From Trichodelitschia bisporula (lineage: Eukaryota; Ascomycota; Dothideomycetes; Phaeotrichales; Phaeotrichaceae): a stretch of DNA of 64,000 nucleotides. Both the position numbers and the translations under genes were made by a program. Under the pieces are notes generated by a model, which saw only the letters and a list, made by a program, of their open reading frames with translations, ran no database searches and was not told the origin of the DNA. Every line of letters begins with the position of its first letter. Within the stretch, counting starts at the first letter, position 1. Below, piece by piece: positions 13,416-23,943 of the stretch. The DNA lies in contig ML996693.1 of NCBI GenBank assembly GCA_010356995.1, positions 372,001 to 436,000 of the forward strand. Reading direction: 5' to 3'.

Positions 13416-14085
13416 GACTGTTTGCCGTTTTCAGATATGACTTTTATGGCGAGCCGGAGCTGGAGGGCGGATTGCGGTGGGGTGGTGCGAAATTTGTTGC
13501 GGAACCTCCGCGATCTGGTGCAGGCTTCAGCCACGGCTGATGGAAGTCAGCCACTGTGGGGACATCAGCCACTGTGGCTGAGGCCATTATCGCGACCGCG
13601 AAGCGTTCCCACTCTAGACGCATGCTTCGACAGCATCATCTCACGAACTCATCACTTTGAAACTGAGTCCTTAGGCTTGGACGGAGAGACAGCCGTACCC
13701 ACCACGTAGCATTAGGAGCAAGCCTTCAGATGCCCGAAAATGGATGAGAATAACGCGACCAGTTTCCATTCGACCACGCTCTGTTTAGTTCCGCCGTCGT
13801 GCATAGGAAATGCCCTCACTATCTTTAATCGGCAACATCTGATGCTCTTCGACCTTCTCCTTAATTGTAGAAGATCTACCGCCATCGTCCTCTCTGGGCT
13901 GCATTATCAGGACTGCTCTCCATGATTTCTCCGTCGCTCGTGGTTTGCGGAATATATGAGGACCCATATTTGACTGGGGTTTGCCCTGATGCCGACAGTA
14001 TGCCATTCGGTCGCTTGATCAGTGAAATACAAAATAAGTCTCCTTTGTCTGAAGCACGGCTATTCGCAAACTCCCCGTTTCCAAA
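13416..14085. other. Divergent promoter region between the mitochondrial protein gene and the FKBP gene
   Basis: These 670 bp separate two start codons that point away from each other, so both promoters must lie here. The region contains the TCAGCCA repeat cluster annotated separately. No further gene is seen. Confidence 0.65.
13527..13581. promoter_or_regulatory. Three spaced TCAGCCAC elements, two of them palindromic
   Basis: TCAGCC-AC-GGCTGA (13527-13540), TCAGCCACTGTGG (13547-13559) and TCAGCCAC-T-GTGGCTGA (13565-13581) follow each other with starts 20 and 18 nt apart. The first and third are inverted repeats, as expected for a dimeric DNA-binding protein. They lie 112-166 bp upstream of the mitochondrial protein start codon. 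The repeat is seen directly; a role as binding sites is inferred, and the cognate factor is unknown. Confidence 0.5.
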
Positions 14086-14753
14086 ATGTTGTTCTACTCC
14101 TATCTTCCGGTCTTCTTCTCCATCCTGACTTCAATCCTAGCCGCTGAGGGCTCCTCTTGCAACGTTAATGTTCACAACACGACTGAAGTCGCATGGCAAG
14201 TGACGAGGTGCGCCTACTGCTACATGGGACCGCACGATGATGGGAGAACTAAAGCAAACGACGTTCTATGGATAAACTACAACGGCACCCTTATCAATGG
14301 TAGCCTCTTCGATTCCAGCTACACTCCGGAGAAGCCATGGCCCGCTGGCGATCCCTTCAACTTCACGTTAGGAGCTAAGCAAGTCATTACAGGGTACATT
14401 GCTTCTTTGAACCTCATCACGGCTCCTATTCTTGGACTTCTCTCGCTAGTTGTCAGACGACTGACAAGGTGTATCCTGTCAGATTCGATGCGGGCCTCTA
14501 CGACATGTGCCCACGAGAACGCCGACGTTTGACGATTCCACCTAAGTACGCATATGGCGAGAAGGGGGTTCCCGATGTCATTCCTCCGAATTCCACTCTC
14601 GGTATGCCCCAATCGATCCCGATTCAGCACAGCATCATCTCCGGGCCTACTCGGGAATGGCGCCTCGCCTCGCCTCGCCTTCTTAGGGCAGAGTGCTGAC
14701 TTCGCATAGTTTTCGAGGTCGAATTGATGAAAGTTGTCAAGGTGGGAAATTGA
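14086..14753 (+). CDS. Secreted/ER FKBP-type peptidyl-prolyl cis-trans isomerase
   Basis: Exons 14086-14393, 14483-14601 and 14710-14753; 156 residues. Residues 1-20 form a signal peptide (hydrophobic [14 protein letters not shown]). The FKBP fold follows: YNGTL, then [40 protein letters not shown] and the closing strand [10 protein letters not shown], each restored only when introns of 89 and 108 nt are removed. FKBPs catalyse proline isomerisation and bind FK506; a signal-bearing form would act in the ER or outside the cell. Two oddities: the Trp usually at the base of the pocket (VIxGW) is Phe here, and the segment before the fold (with a CAYC motif) does not match the usual KxxxGD start. 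Intron 2 contains a (GCCTC)n run near 14661-14682. The product class is firm; activity is uncertain. Confidence 0.83.
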
Positions 14754-15690
14754 CATCCACTCGCTGAACCGAGAACCAGGATGCGATACGGAGCTTGAGC
14801 CTTGGTCATGGATTTCCTCAAGCCGCGGTCTGTAGTTCCCGCTCCTCCCGTAGGCTTTATCACTTTTAGCGGTATATGGCCAGTCAGTGTATGGCTGTCA
14901 TATGGAGCAATAATCCGAACCTCTCACTTTGACTTTGGCTGTTGTTTCACGGGAAAGCCTGTGCAACTTCATTGCACGCAAACAACATAGCCAGAAACAG
15001 ATATCCTCTTGAAATGCCTGCATAAACAACAGTCATTGAGAGTAGGACCTCATCTGCTGTCCATGATTCATTCTCACAACGGCCGAAGTATAAATCTGCA
15101 AGCTGCCAGGTTCGAATGCTCTTTGGATTTCTCCGTATGTCTGGGGCCTTTTAGGCTCCCACATGTTCCTCAAACGGTTCATGATGTCTGTTACTAAATG
15201 AGCTTGACCAAAGTACGTCCCGATTCCTCTCGAAAGTCCATACTGCGGATGGAGTGACTTTAGCAAGGTTTCTTCTCTTGCCGGGCTTCTTCTGTGCAAT
15301 GACCGCCCAACGTTTCGGTTTAGCCGTTCGGCTGGGTCCCCGCATTTCATTTGAATTCTTCAAAGGACACCAGTTCTGTGTGGAGTATATCCAGATGGAC
15401 CCTAGCCCTGAAACCGTGAGAAGGCTTTCCTGGTGACACGATATTCGCCGAACCCTGCTTCAGGCACCACAGAGACGGGGCACACACGCGTTTAATATAC
15501 GCAGCCGGCTCGCCCAGGAAAAGCTCTAGCTGTAAATATACTGCAGCCATGCCATCCTCGTTTCTGCGAGAAACCCTCCAGCTCGCACTCCTGTGCGGCC
15601 CAAGAACCATCCTCGCGCACGTCGACCTCTTCGCGACATGTCGCCGATAGCACTTCAAAGATCACCCTGCGTGAGAGGCAGGCTTTAATT
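14754..15690. other. Intergenic region, no gene recognised
   Basis: This 0.94-kb stretch lies between the FKBP gene and the DUF7703 gene. The frames present are short and without domain signal. The last part should carry the promoter of the membrane-protein gene. Confidence 0.55.
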
Positions 15691-16791
15691 ATGGACCCGG
15701 ATTCTTTCTTACACGCCCCTACTCCAAAATCTGGAACGCAAATCGGACCAGAGAATGGCATCTCTGGGGGATATCAAGGCTCGAATCCGGTTATTCGCCG
15801 GTCGATGACGGCGTTCTCGGCTATCGCCTGGTACAACGCCATCGAGCTCATCATCTTGGTTCTGGTCGTCTTCAAGAAATACTCCGGCTTGTACTTCTGG
15901 AGCTTGCTTGCGACCAGCTTCAGCATCATTCCGTACGCGACCGGCGTCTTCATGAAACAGAATCATGTCACAGACCTTGAGTTCCTTTCTATCACCCTCT
16001 CGACTATCGGATGGTTCATCATGGTACCTGGACAGTCATTGGTCTTGTATTCACGGCTACACCTCGTGACCCAAAACGAAAGGCTTCTCCGGTTCATCCT
16101 TTGGCTCATAATCATCAACTCCGTTGTACTTTGTATCCCCACCGGCGTGCTTACGTACGGCTCAAATACCCCTTCAAAGGACCAATTTCTCCACGCCTAC
16201 GCAATTGTTGAGAAGACCCAAATGACAATATTCTCCTTCCAAGAACTCTTTATTTCGATTGTCTACCTCTGGGAGGTCCGCAATATTTTGCGAGTGGTTT
16301 ACGAAGGAGGAACGCGCAAAGTCATGTGGCAACTAGCAGCTATCAACATTCTCATCATCATTCTGGACGTGGCACTTCTGCTTGTTGAGTTTCTCGACTA
16401 CTATCAGATCGAAACGACGATGAAGGGAATGATCTACAGCGTCAAGCTCAAGCTCGAATTCGGTGTGCTGAGCAAACTGGTCAAAGTCGCCACGGACAAG
16501 CACGGAAACCGCCGAGTACTAGGGGCCCAGGAAACTGATGATGGACTGAACTTGGACAACCTGCCGGCACAACTGACTGATATCAAAACCGGCGGTTCTC
16601 GTAGCGACGAAAACGGCGACGCGGAGTTCGTCGGTTCCGTCATCCGACAGGAGAATCTGCCTCCAGATTGGAGAATGGGCTCTGAGGGATCGATTACTCA
16701 ACCGAATTTACTTGAGCTGCGCAAGTCTATGCGTCCTTCGGGCTCGAGACGCTCGTCGATATCAGACATGTACCCCGGAAGGCTCGGATGA
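15691..16791 (+). CDS. Seven-helix-like fungal membrane protein (DUF7703 family)
   Basis: Uninterrupted frame of 366 residues. A 40-residue polar N terminus is followed by about seven hydrophobic helices between residues 40 and 265 (for example AIELIILVLVVF, FWSLLATSFSIIPYATGVF, LWLIIINSVVLCIPTGVL, INILIIILDVALLLVEFL). The C-terminal 100 residues are hydrophilic and Ser-rich. The AFSAIAWYNAIELI and KKYSGLYFWSLL blocks match what I know of the DUF7703 family, which is common in Pezizomycotina and has a receptor-like topology; no ligand or signalling partner is established. The start at 15691 leaves a normal-length N terminus before helix 1. Confidence 0.8.
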   Translation: MDPDSFLHAPTPKSGTQIGPENGISGGYQGSNPVIRRSMTAFSAIAWYNAIELIILVLVVFKKYSGLYFWSLLATSFSIIPYATGVFMKQNHVTDLEFLSITLSTIGWFIMVPGQSLVLYSRLHLVTQNERLLRFILWLIIINSVVLCIPTGVLTYGSNTPSKDQFLHAYAIVEKTQMTIFSFQELFISIVYLWEVRNILRVVYEGGTRKVMWQLAAINILIIILDVALLLVEFLDYYQIETTMKGMIYSVKLKLEFGVLSKLVKVATDKHGNRRVLGAQETDDGLNLDNLPAQLTDIKTGGSRSDENGDAEFVGSVIRQENLPPDWRMGSEGSITQPNLLELRKSMRPSGSRRSSISDMYPGRLG

Positions 16792-17527
16792 GGCTCCATC
16801 CTGCACGAGCAGTACGGCTGCCAACGAGAGCGGGTGCCCCCTTGTTGCTAAACAACACGTGGATGGGCAGTGAGTGGCTTCCATCATTCAGACATCAAGC
16901 TAAAGCTAAACATAGTAGGTAGCACCATTCTCCCCTTTGCCCGGAGCTCAAAGTCCACGTCGGTTTATTAGCCGAGGGGCAAAGGGAGTGGTTGACTTTC
17001 TCGGCCGAAACGATGGTACTTCACAGTCGTGCCATGAGGTCAGTAAGACTGCGGCGAGGGCGAAGATCCTAGCATCTGAAGCTGGTGTTGTGTATCAAGT
17101 TCCTTTGGAGCTGGAACATGAGATGATGCTTTAATTTGTAATCCAAGAAGCATGTCTTTTGGCGCCGTACCTATTCCTAAACGGAATGTCACGGGATGCC
17201 GTAATATTGCACACTCGTTGCGATAGGGAGGCTGCTAGTCCCAGGCCTACATTCTAGCAAATGGAAGTTGCTCGATCCCGGCACCGGCCCGCGTTCTGGA
17301 TAATGCGGCAGAATGGCGATATATGCCAGGCACTTTCCTGACGATCATACTGGATGTCAGTGGTCGCCGAACTTGTCAGAGTGTGAACAGGTTGTGGTAC
17401 AAATTGATCTTGCATGTGGCACTGGGGGAGTCAGACTCAATTGCCTTTTCCTTTAAATATACATCACCGTTACTCTATCATTACACCAAACAACGCCATA
17501 CCTGCTGACGGTGGGCTCCGCAACTAG
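16792..17527. other. Intergenic region, possibly with a lost first exon of the methyltransferase pseudogene
   Basis: No frame here has a recognisable domain. The downstream methyltransferase remnant starts at an intron acceptor (CAACTAG at 17521-17527), so a short first exon should once have lain in this stretch. I could not identify one. Confidence 0.45.
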
Positions 17528-18477
17528 GGTCTTGATTTCTATGACATCGACCCTTCCATCATCTCGGAATCGGCCCGAGAGTTGTTGGAAAAGTACGGCG
17601 CAATACCTCCGTCCGAAATCAACAGCCATGTGCAGGGCATAGTAAGGACGAAGATTATCACAAGAATGCCGGCTGACTCAACCAGAGGGCGAGAGCCTTT
17701 AAAATAGTAAGCAGATGGCTATAAAGCAGATCAGCCGGCTGATTGCCCGGTATCGTTCAGTTCCCGTATCCATGCATCGGGATGTACCGATTCCTGGATC
17801 TCACTCTGATCAAGTTCTCCGTTTACCCTCAAGTGATTGAGCGGATGAAAGGCGGAGAGAAGTTTCTGGATCTGGGATGCTGCTTTGGGCAGGAGCTTCG
17901 TCGGCTGGTATGGACAGTGTTCCACCACAACTCAGACTAACGGGTATCAGACGTATGATGGCGCTCCTTCGGAGAATCTGTACGGATCCGACCGTCGACC
18001 TGAATTCATCGAGCTCGGCTATGAACTTTTCAGAGATAAGGACACAAAGATAATGTTCTTCACTGGGGATGTGTTTAATCCGGAAGCCCCTATCAAGGCG
18101 ATTGACAGCAAAGTTTCATTGTGTACACGGGGGCACTCTTTCACCTGTTCGATTACGAGGGCCAGGTCGCTGTCGCCAAGCCTGTAGTTCACTTGTTGAA
18201 GCCCGAGGCTGGAAGCCTTGTTCCCGGTCGCCAGATGGGCAATATCAATCCTGGATACTATGCCAACCCGGCCTATGCGACAGAAAAACCGCTATTCCGC
18301 CACAACGCAGAGTCGTGGGCTGCTCTGTGGAAAGAAGTTGGCGGGGCGACCGGAACGCGGTAGAGCGTGGATGATCGGTTAGAGGAGGGCTTCAACCACA
18401 CGGTGGAGAATGCGATTACAAAGATGAGGGGAGAAGAAGGAGCAAGGCTCTTAAGGCTTGTGGTCCGGCGAGTTTGA
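17528..18477 (+). pseudogene. Decayed SAM-dependent methyltransferase of the AusD/Trt5 (meroterpenoid) type
   Basis: The recognisable exons are 17528-17641, 17686-17706, 17761-17907 and 17951 onward, separated by introns of 44, 54 and 43 nt. Translated in order they give the family blocks DFYDIDPSIISESARELLEK, FPYPCIGMYRFLDL, the SAM-binding [53 protein letters not shown] and NPGYYANPAYA. Two lesions are visible: the frame slips by one base near 18115-18118, and a TAG (18361-18363) stands where the family has Trp after GTK/GTR. Beyond it the frame stays open to TGA at 18475-18477 with a plausible C terminus (LLRLVVRRV). The first exon is missing. Relatives methylate meroterpenoid or polyketide carboxyl/hydroxyl groups. 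Either a true pseudogene or, for the slip, a sequencing error. Confidence 0.82.
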
Positions 18478-18822
18478 TGCCGGCTGAAGGCGGCCGATAT
18501 AGCCCTGTAAGGGGAGTTTTATCAGCGGCTTCCTATAGACTAGACTTTTTCGGAATCGATTGCAATTGCAAAATCATTTCTGTTCCACCCGACCTCAGTC
18601 TGCGTGCTGGAGTTCAAGTGAAGTCCGAACCACTTCCGACAGTGAGGTAGGGTCAAAAGTTGCCTGAGGCCCCAAAGTGGCGGCCCATGCGCCAAGATCC
18701 TTCGCTTGCCGGTTTCCTGCACACACAAAATTCTGATCAGAACTTTTTTCGAAGCAACAACAACGTTCAGCGGCAAGCCTCACCATAAGAACCCTCCGCC
18801 GTTCTTCTGGAAGACTCTCAAG
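18478..18822. other. Promoter and 5' leader of the uL1 gene
   Basis: These 345 bp lie directly before the ribosomal-protein start codon. An in-frame upstream ATG at 18706 would add 39 residues, but that extension has no counterpart in the highly conserved uL1 family and is treated as leader. No other gene is seen. Confidence 0.55.
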
Positions 18823-19575
18823 ATGTCGAAGATCTCAGTCGCCGGCGTCCGTGTGAACGTCAAGGAGTTGCTCGACTACTCCCTCAACACCAAGAAGCGG
18901 AACTTCCTGGAGACTGTTGAGCTTCAGATCGGCCTCAAAAACTATGACCCCCAGCGCGACAAGCGTTTCTCGGGCACCGTCAAGCTGCCGAAGGTTCCGC
19001 GGCCGGGCATGGCCATTTGCATCCTCGGTGACCAGCACGACATCGACCGTGCGAAGCACCATGGTGTTGACGCTATGTCGGCGGACGACCTGAAGAAGCT
19101 GAACAAGAACAAGAAGCTGATCAAGAGTGCGTACCCGGGACAATTGACAGAGGCAATTTACTGAGACATATGCAGAGCTCGCGCGCAAGTACGATGCCTT
19201 CATCTCTTCCGACTCCCTCATCAAGCAGATCCCCCGTCTCCTGGGTCCGGGTCTCTCCAAGGGTAGGCCACAGCCGATGTAGTGTTTCTGGACGCATACT
19301 GACACAAAGCAGCCGGCAAGTTCCCTACTCCAGTCTCGCACGCTGAGGATCTCGCGGGCAAGGTTACGGAGGTCAAGTCTACCATCAAGTTCCAGCTGAA
19401 GAAGGTCCTCTGCATGGGTGTGGCTGTTGGCAACGTCGGTATGACTGAGGACGAGCTGATCGGCAACATCATGTTGGCCATCAACTACCTCGTGTCGTTG
19501 CTGAAGAAGGGCTGGCAGAACGTGGGTAGCTTGACGATTAAGGCGTCCATGTCTCCTCCTAAGCGTCTCTATTAA
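18823..19575 (+). CDS. rpl1: Large-subunit ribosomal protein uL1 (L10a/L1)
   Basis: Exons 18823-19126, 19176-19262 and 19313-19575; 217 residues, the usual eukaryotic length. It runs from [20 protein letters not shown] through [59 protein letters not shown] and [15 protein letters not shown] to [11 protein letters not shown] at the C terminus. uL1 forms the mobile L1 stalk of the 60S subunit at the E site. Introns of 49 and 50 nt restore KLIKKLARKYD and GLSKAGKFPTP. The start is fixed by family length. The gene stands between a dead methyltransferase and an MFS transporter, an unusual place for a housekeeping gene. Confidence 0.97.
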
Positions 19576-21540
19576 GCTGCTCCATGAGGTCATGTGGGGA
19601 TTTTGACTTGTGGAGTTGATAGCGATGCAATGAAAACGATCTCATGTCCCGACTCTCGAAGTGATGAGTTGAGTTTTCTGCATGGCCTAAGCGCTGCGGC
19701 TTGCCTGGACCGATTTCCACGACTACATCCGTACAGTACTTCTGTGTGTGTAGCGTTCACACTACGGATTATACTCTCTGGCTTCCTCGAACCCAGTTTC
19801 AGCTATCGCTAGCGATGCCGATCTCTTCCTGTTCCTATGCATATCCATTGTTTGCTACGCATCCCCGGATTCTCTTACCCCAGTGATAGGTCTCTACGAT
19901 ATAAACAGGAAAATGATCAGCCAACTGGCTTTATGTGGCTTAATCGCGTCAAGAAAGGTAGCACGCAGGAGGCTTTACTGTCACCGGGAGAAATGGGCCA
20001 CCGAACAGATAATAAAATCGCACTGCATCACGGCATCAAGAAAATATGTGCCAACTGTCTCAAAGCTGCGATCCATGGAGTAGCTCGCAGCTCGAGTTTG
20101 AAACAGATCGAGCAGTTCCTCAGTGAGGCCGGGAACGGCGCGAAACTCATGGGGACCAAGAGCAACTCGCAGCAAGCCGCCGAAGCGGAACCTCACGTTT
20201 TTTGTTTGTAGATGAGGTTTGAAAGGTGTCCGCGGGTTCGCATCCTTTTATGCAGCCAGGCGCCTTGGCTGCATGTCTAGCGAGGCAGGGGCATCACTCG
20301 TGACCTGACGATCCCCAGCCCCCAAAAAGCTGAGACTGCGGAGATCTTGACTTTTGGGCACTTTGTGCGGCGGCACCGAACAAGCAAATTCTCCTATCAT
20401 GACACCAACGAGGCATGGTCTTGCACGTCCAGGGCCCTACGCCCGCGGTTGTACTGCTAGGGACCAAATATCCGTGTCTGGATACCAACAACGGGATTGA
20501 GATCATGTGCAGCCTTCCCTCCGTTTCGACTTTCCGTCCAGCATCTCGGCCGCCCTCATTTGGGACTCGATCGAAGCCCGTACAACTTTGCCAGGCTCAA
20601 GATGTCTCCGTCACACGGGTCGTGGTTCCAAGCCGATTCGGTATGCGGACGCCTTCAGCCCGAGGCTTCTTATGTGGCTAAGTTTGTTTTGAGAGCTAGA
20701 CGCAACTTCCTGCGCATCTAACACGAAGGCGGAGGCCCATCCGTATTTGGATCTCGGGTTGACCGGAAGGCATCCGCTTCCGAGTACGTAAACCCTTGGG
20801 TTGGCTGACTCCAGGCACTGTGGTGATCCAATCCGGTTCAATATCGCTTGTAGAGAGATCGTCGGCTATCCAGTGGCTTTATGTTCCCTAAAGCAGAACA
20901 GCCCTGCAACTGTTGTCCTTCCCCGCTCGCCTTCGGACGACGCCATCATCACCATGATCCCTTAGTACTTGGTCAGAGATGCTATGGGGTCAGAGGTTGG
21001 TTAGAAGCCAATCACATTCGCCTCTTGGCTCCTTAGAAATCCGAAATCCGTCATCGCAACCGCCACAGGCTGCTTTCTTCTAGACCGGGCCTCACAAAGC
21101 CGGACACAGCGGATGGCAAGGCTTCTTGTGCATAATTTGGGCCTGGATCTGGGTTAGCTGCCGTCAGTATGCACCTCATCATATCTTGATAAAGTCTGAG
21201 AGGTCTCCCTCCACCGCTTGTAAATTGGTTTGGCAGATCTTGAAAGCCTCTTCGAGCATTTTCCCACATTCCTGCAGCTTCAATGTCGTGCTGCATGCCG
21301 TCTAAGTCGTCCGTCACTGTTTGATTTTGATCTGCACTATCCAATCCGTTCATCCTCACTTCTCCTTCCGTCAGCCACGCGGGAATATCAGCCTAGTGGT
21401 GGAACTGTGATCGAAGTGTAGCATTATTTGAACCCCCCAAAAATAAAGGTGCCTAGCTTCGGATCCCAGTCATGCAGGATAGAAGCTGTAACAGGTAAGT
21501 TCTTGTTGTTATCTCCAGTTCAAGCACCGGACTTTGGATT
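19576..21540. other. 2-kb region without a supported gene
   Basis: This stretch holds many short frames on both strands (for example 19837-20211 plus and 21051-21359 minus) but no recognisable domain, and I could not join any of them into a longer frame through consensus introns. It may contain gene remnants belonging to the same locus as the broken methyltransferase, but that is only suspicion from position. Confidence 0.45.
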
Positions 21541-23498
21541 ATGACCTCCGCAGTAGAGAAGCATACTGACCCCACTCCAGTTCGGTCAAGTCGACCAGTT
21601 CGAATCTGCAGTCCGCCATCCTCCCACAGAATGCAGAAGTTGCTAAAGACGTGTCTCAACGCAATGCTCGATCAGAGGATTCCTTAGAATCCCGGATTGA
21701 AATTCTGGGCAGAGAAAGGCCGGAAAAGTTCGAATCAATTTGGAAAGAGATGGGATTTTGCTTCTCGATCGTTATGTCCCAAGTCTTAACGGTTTGTTCA
21801 ATCTCTGCACCTCGATGCCAATGCTGACTGCGTGACTTCATAGGAGTACTTTGTGTCCGGGTTCACCGTGATCTTGCCTACAGTGGTGAAGGATTTGGGT
21901 ATTCCGAGGTCTTCCCAGACATGGCCTGCCAATTCCTTCTCGCTTGTTGTCTCTTGCTTTCTTCTCGTTTTCGGCCGCTTAGGAGACATGTATGGCGGCT
22001 TCCCGGTGTACACTCTCGGCGTCTCTTGGCTTGCCATATGGTCCCTAATTGCCGGATTCTCAAAAGACGAATTGATGCTGGACTTCTGCCGTGCCCTTCA
22101 AGGACTCGGGCCGGCAGCATTCCTGCCATCCAGCCTTATGCTCCTCGGTAGCGTTTACCGACCCGGCCCCAGGAAGAACATCGTTTTCAGCATCTACGGT
22201 GCATGTGCACCACTTGGCTTTTACATCGGCATCTTCTTTGCAGGTATTTGGATGATCAAATCCATTTGGCATTCGCGTGCTAATGTTCTAGGTATTGCTG
22301 GTCAATATGCCACATGGGGATGGTACTTTTGGATTGGTACTATCCTCGCCGTAATGACAGCTGTAACATCGTATTACACGATTCCATCCGATACTTCAGA
22401 GCGGCGCGCCCTTGGCGTAAAGATGGACTGGCCCGGCGCTATTGTCATTCCTTCCGGGCTAGTCCTCGTCGTCTATGCAATCACCGACTGTGCCCATGCT
22501 CCCCAAGGTTGGAAGACACCGTACATTTACAGCCTCTTTGCGGTCGGTGCTGTCCTCCTTGGCCTGGCGGTCTATCTGGAAGGCTGGGTTGTTGAACAGC
22601 CGTTGCTTCCGTTCGACTTGTTCCAAGTCAGATACATGAAGCCTCTTGTTTTCGCGCTCTTCTTCTTTTATGGAAGCCTCGGCATATCTATCCTTTACGT
22701 AACCCTCTAGTAAGTTCGTAATTCAAAAGCAAACGGATGAGTACTTACGGAGGGTAGTATGACAGACATCATGGGCGGTAACCCCCTTCAACTTGTCGCA
22801 TGGTTTAGGTGCGTTGATGTTGCTTAGAACAGGGAAATATGCTGAAAGACAAATAGTCCGATGGCCCTTGGAGGCTGCATCATATCTACAGTCGGTGGCT
22901 TCGTCCTGCATATCATCCCTGGTAGTGTCATGATGGTGGTGGCGGGTGCGTCGTGGATTGTTGCCCCGCTGCTCTTTGCCATTGCCCCGGTAGGCACGAG
23001 CTACTGGAAATACGCATTCCCTTCGTAAGTCAAGCATCTTGTGCCAACTCACACAGCCGCTGACTTGATCTAGGATGATATGTTCAACCTTGGGAATAGA
23101 CATCACCTTCAATGTCACTAATATTTTTGTACAGTTCTTCCCATTTTATCATGAACAATGCTGACGGTGCTCCGTAGATAACTACAAACATGCCCCTCAG
23201 GCGACAGGGACTCGCCGGCGCCCTCATCAATAGTATATTGCAGCTAGGTATCGCCTTCTTCTTAGGGGTTAGTGAGATTGTAGCGACAAACATGGAGGAT
23301 AAGGGGCTGGCAAAGAGCTACAAGACGGTCTTTTGGTACGAAGTCGGGTGCTCGTCGCTCGCATTTGTCGTGCTTGTTTGTTTTGTAAAGATCAAACGGG
23401 CAAAGAGCGATTTGACTGTAGACGAACGCGCTGCTCTGGAGACGGAAATGGAGGAGCGAAAGCCCGCAATAACAGATTCGAGGGGCGCAGTCACATAG
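21541..23498 (+). CDS. MFS transporter, drug/H+ antiporter-like
   Basis: Secure exons: up to 21791, then 21844-22243, 22292-22709, 22758-22808, 22857-23024, 23074-23128 and 23178-23498, joined by introns of 48-52 nt. Family blocks: ERPEKFESIWKEM, SQVLTEYFVSGFTVILP, the MFS signature FGRLGDMYGG, ALQGLGPAAFLPSSLMLLGS, RPGPRKNIVFSIYGACAPLG and GQYATWGWYFWIG, with about 12-14 hydrophobic helices. It resembles fungal DHA-type exporters (Amf1/YOR378W-like); the substrate is unknown. The N terminus is uncertain: ATG 21541 with a first exon to 21579 and a weak-donor intron 21580-21629 gives a normal-length protein, while the first ATG that needs no extra intron is 21750 (484 residues). The 48-nt intron at 22244-22291 is stop-free and frame-preserving. 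The body is intact, unlike the methyltransferase nearby. Confidence 0.82.
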
Positions 23499-23943
23499 TT
23501 GATAGTGAAGTTAAAAAATCACAATCGTCAATAGGATCATGCCCCGAGCTTGCAGGCGAATGTCTGCAAATATCGCAAGGCTGGGGTGCAATGAGGCTGT
23601 AAAGGCTGAACTGTTTGAGCCTCTATCCCAGGGCCACCCGGAAAAGTCATGGCCGCCCTTTCCAGCGCTTTTGCGGACTAGAGTGAGCATAAACTTCTCG
23701 GGGGCCCTTGGCCATTGATCTAACGTGCGGGAGTCGGCATCGGTGCTTGGCATTGACGCTCGGCGGTCCGTGCGGGTCTTCCGTCGCAAGTGAGGTGCGA
23801 CTTCCAACCTCAAACCCCACACTCTCCTCCCTCCACCTCTCCGCCAACACCTTTTTGCAGCATCAACGTACCTCTACATTACCAAAAGCGGCACATCCGT
23901 CCTACTGTGCCTGTGGCCTAGGTACCACTCATTCACTGTCGTG
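23499..23943. other. Intergenic region with the promoter of the Caf40 gene
   Basis: These 445 bp hold the end of the transporter transcript and, from about 23800, a C/T-rich leader before the Caf40 start. Nothing else is recognised. Confidence 0.55.

Noticed and set aside
18706-18822. In-frame upstream ATG before the uL1 gene
   Set aside because: uL1 is highly conserved at 217 residues; the extension is taken as 5' leader.
21051-21359. 102-residue minus-strand frame between uL1 and the MFS gene, considered as a zinc-cluster regulator exon
   Set aside because: No Cys6 motif or fungal transcription-factor domain could be found in any frame nearby.
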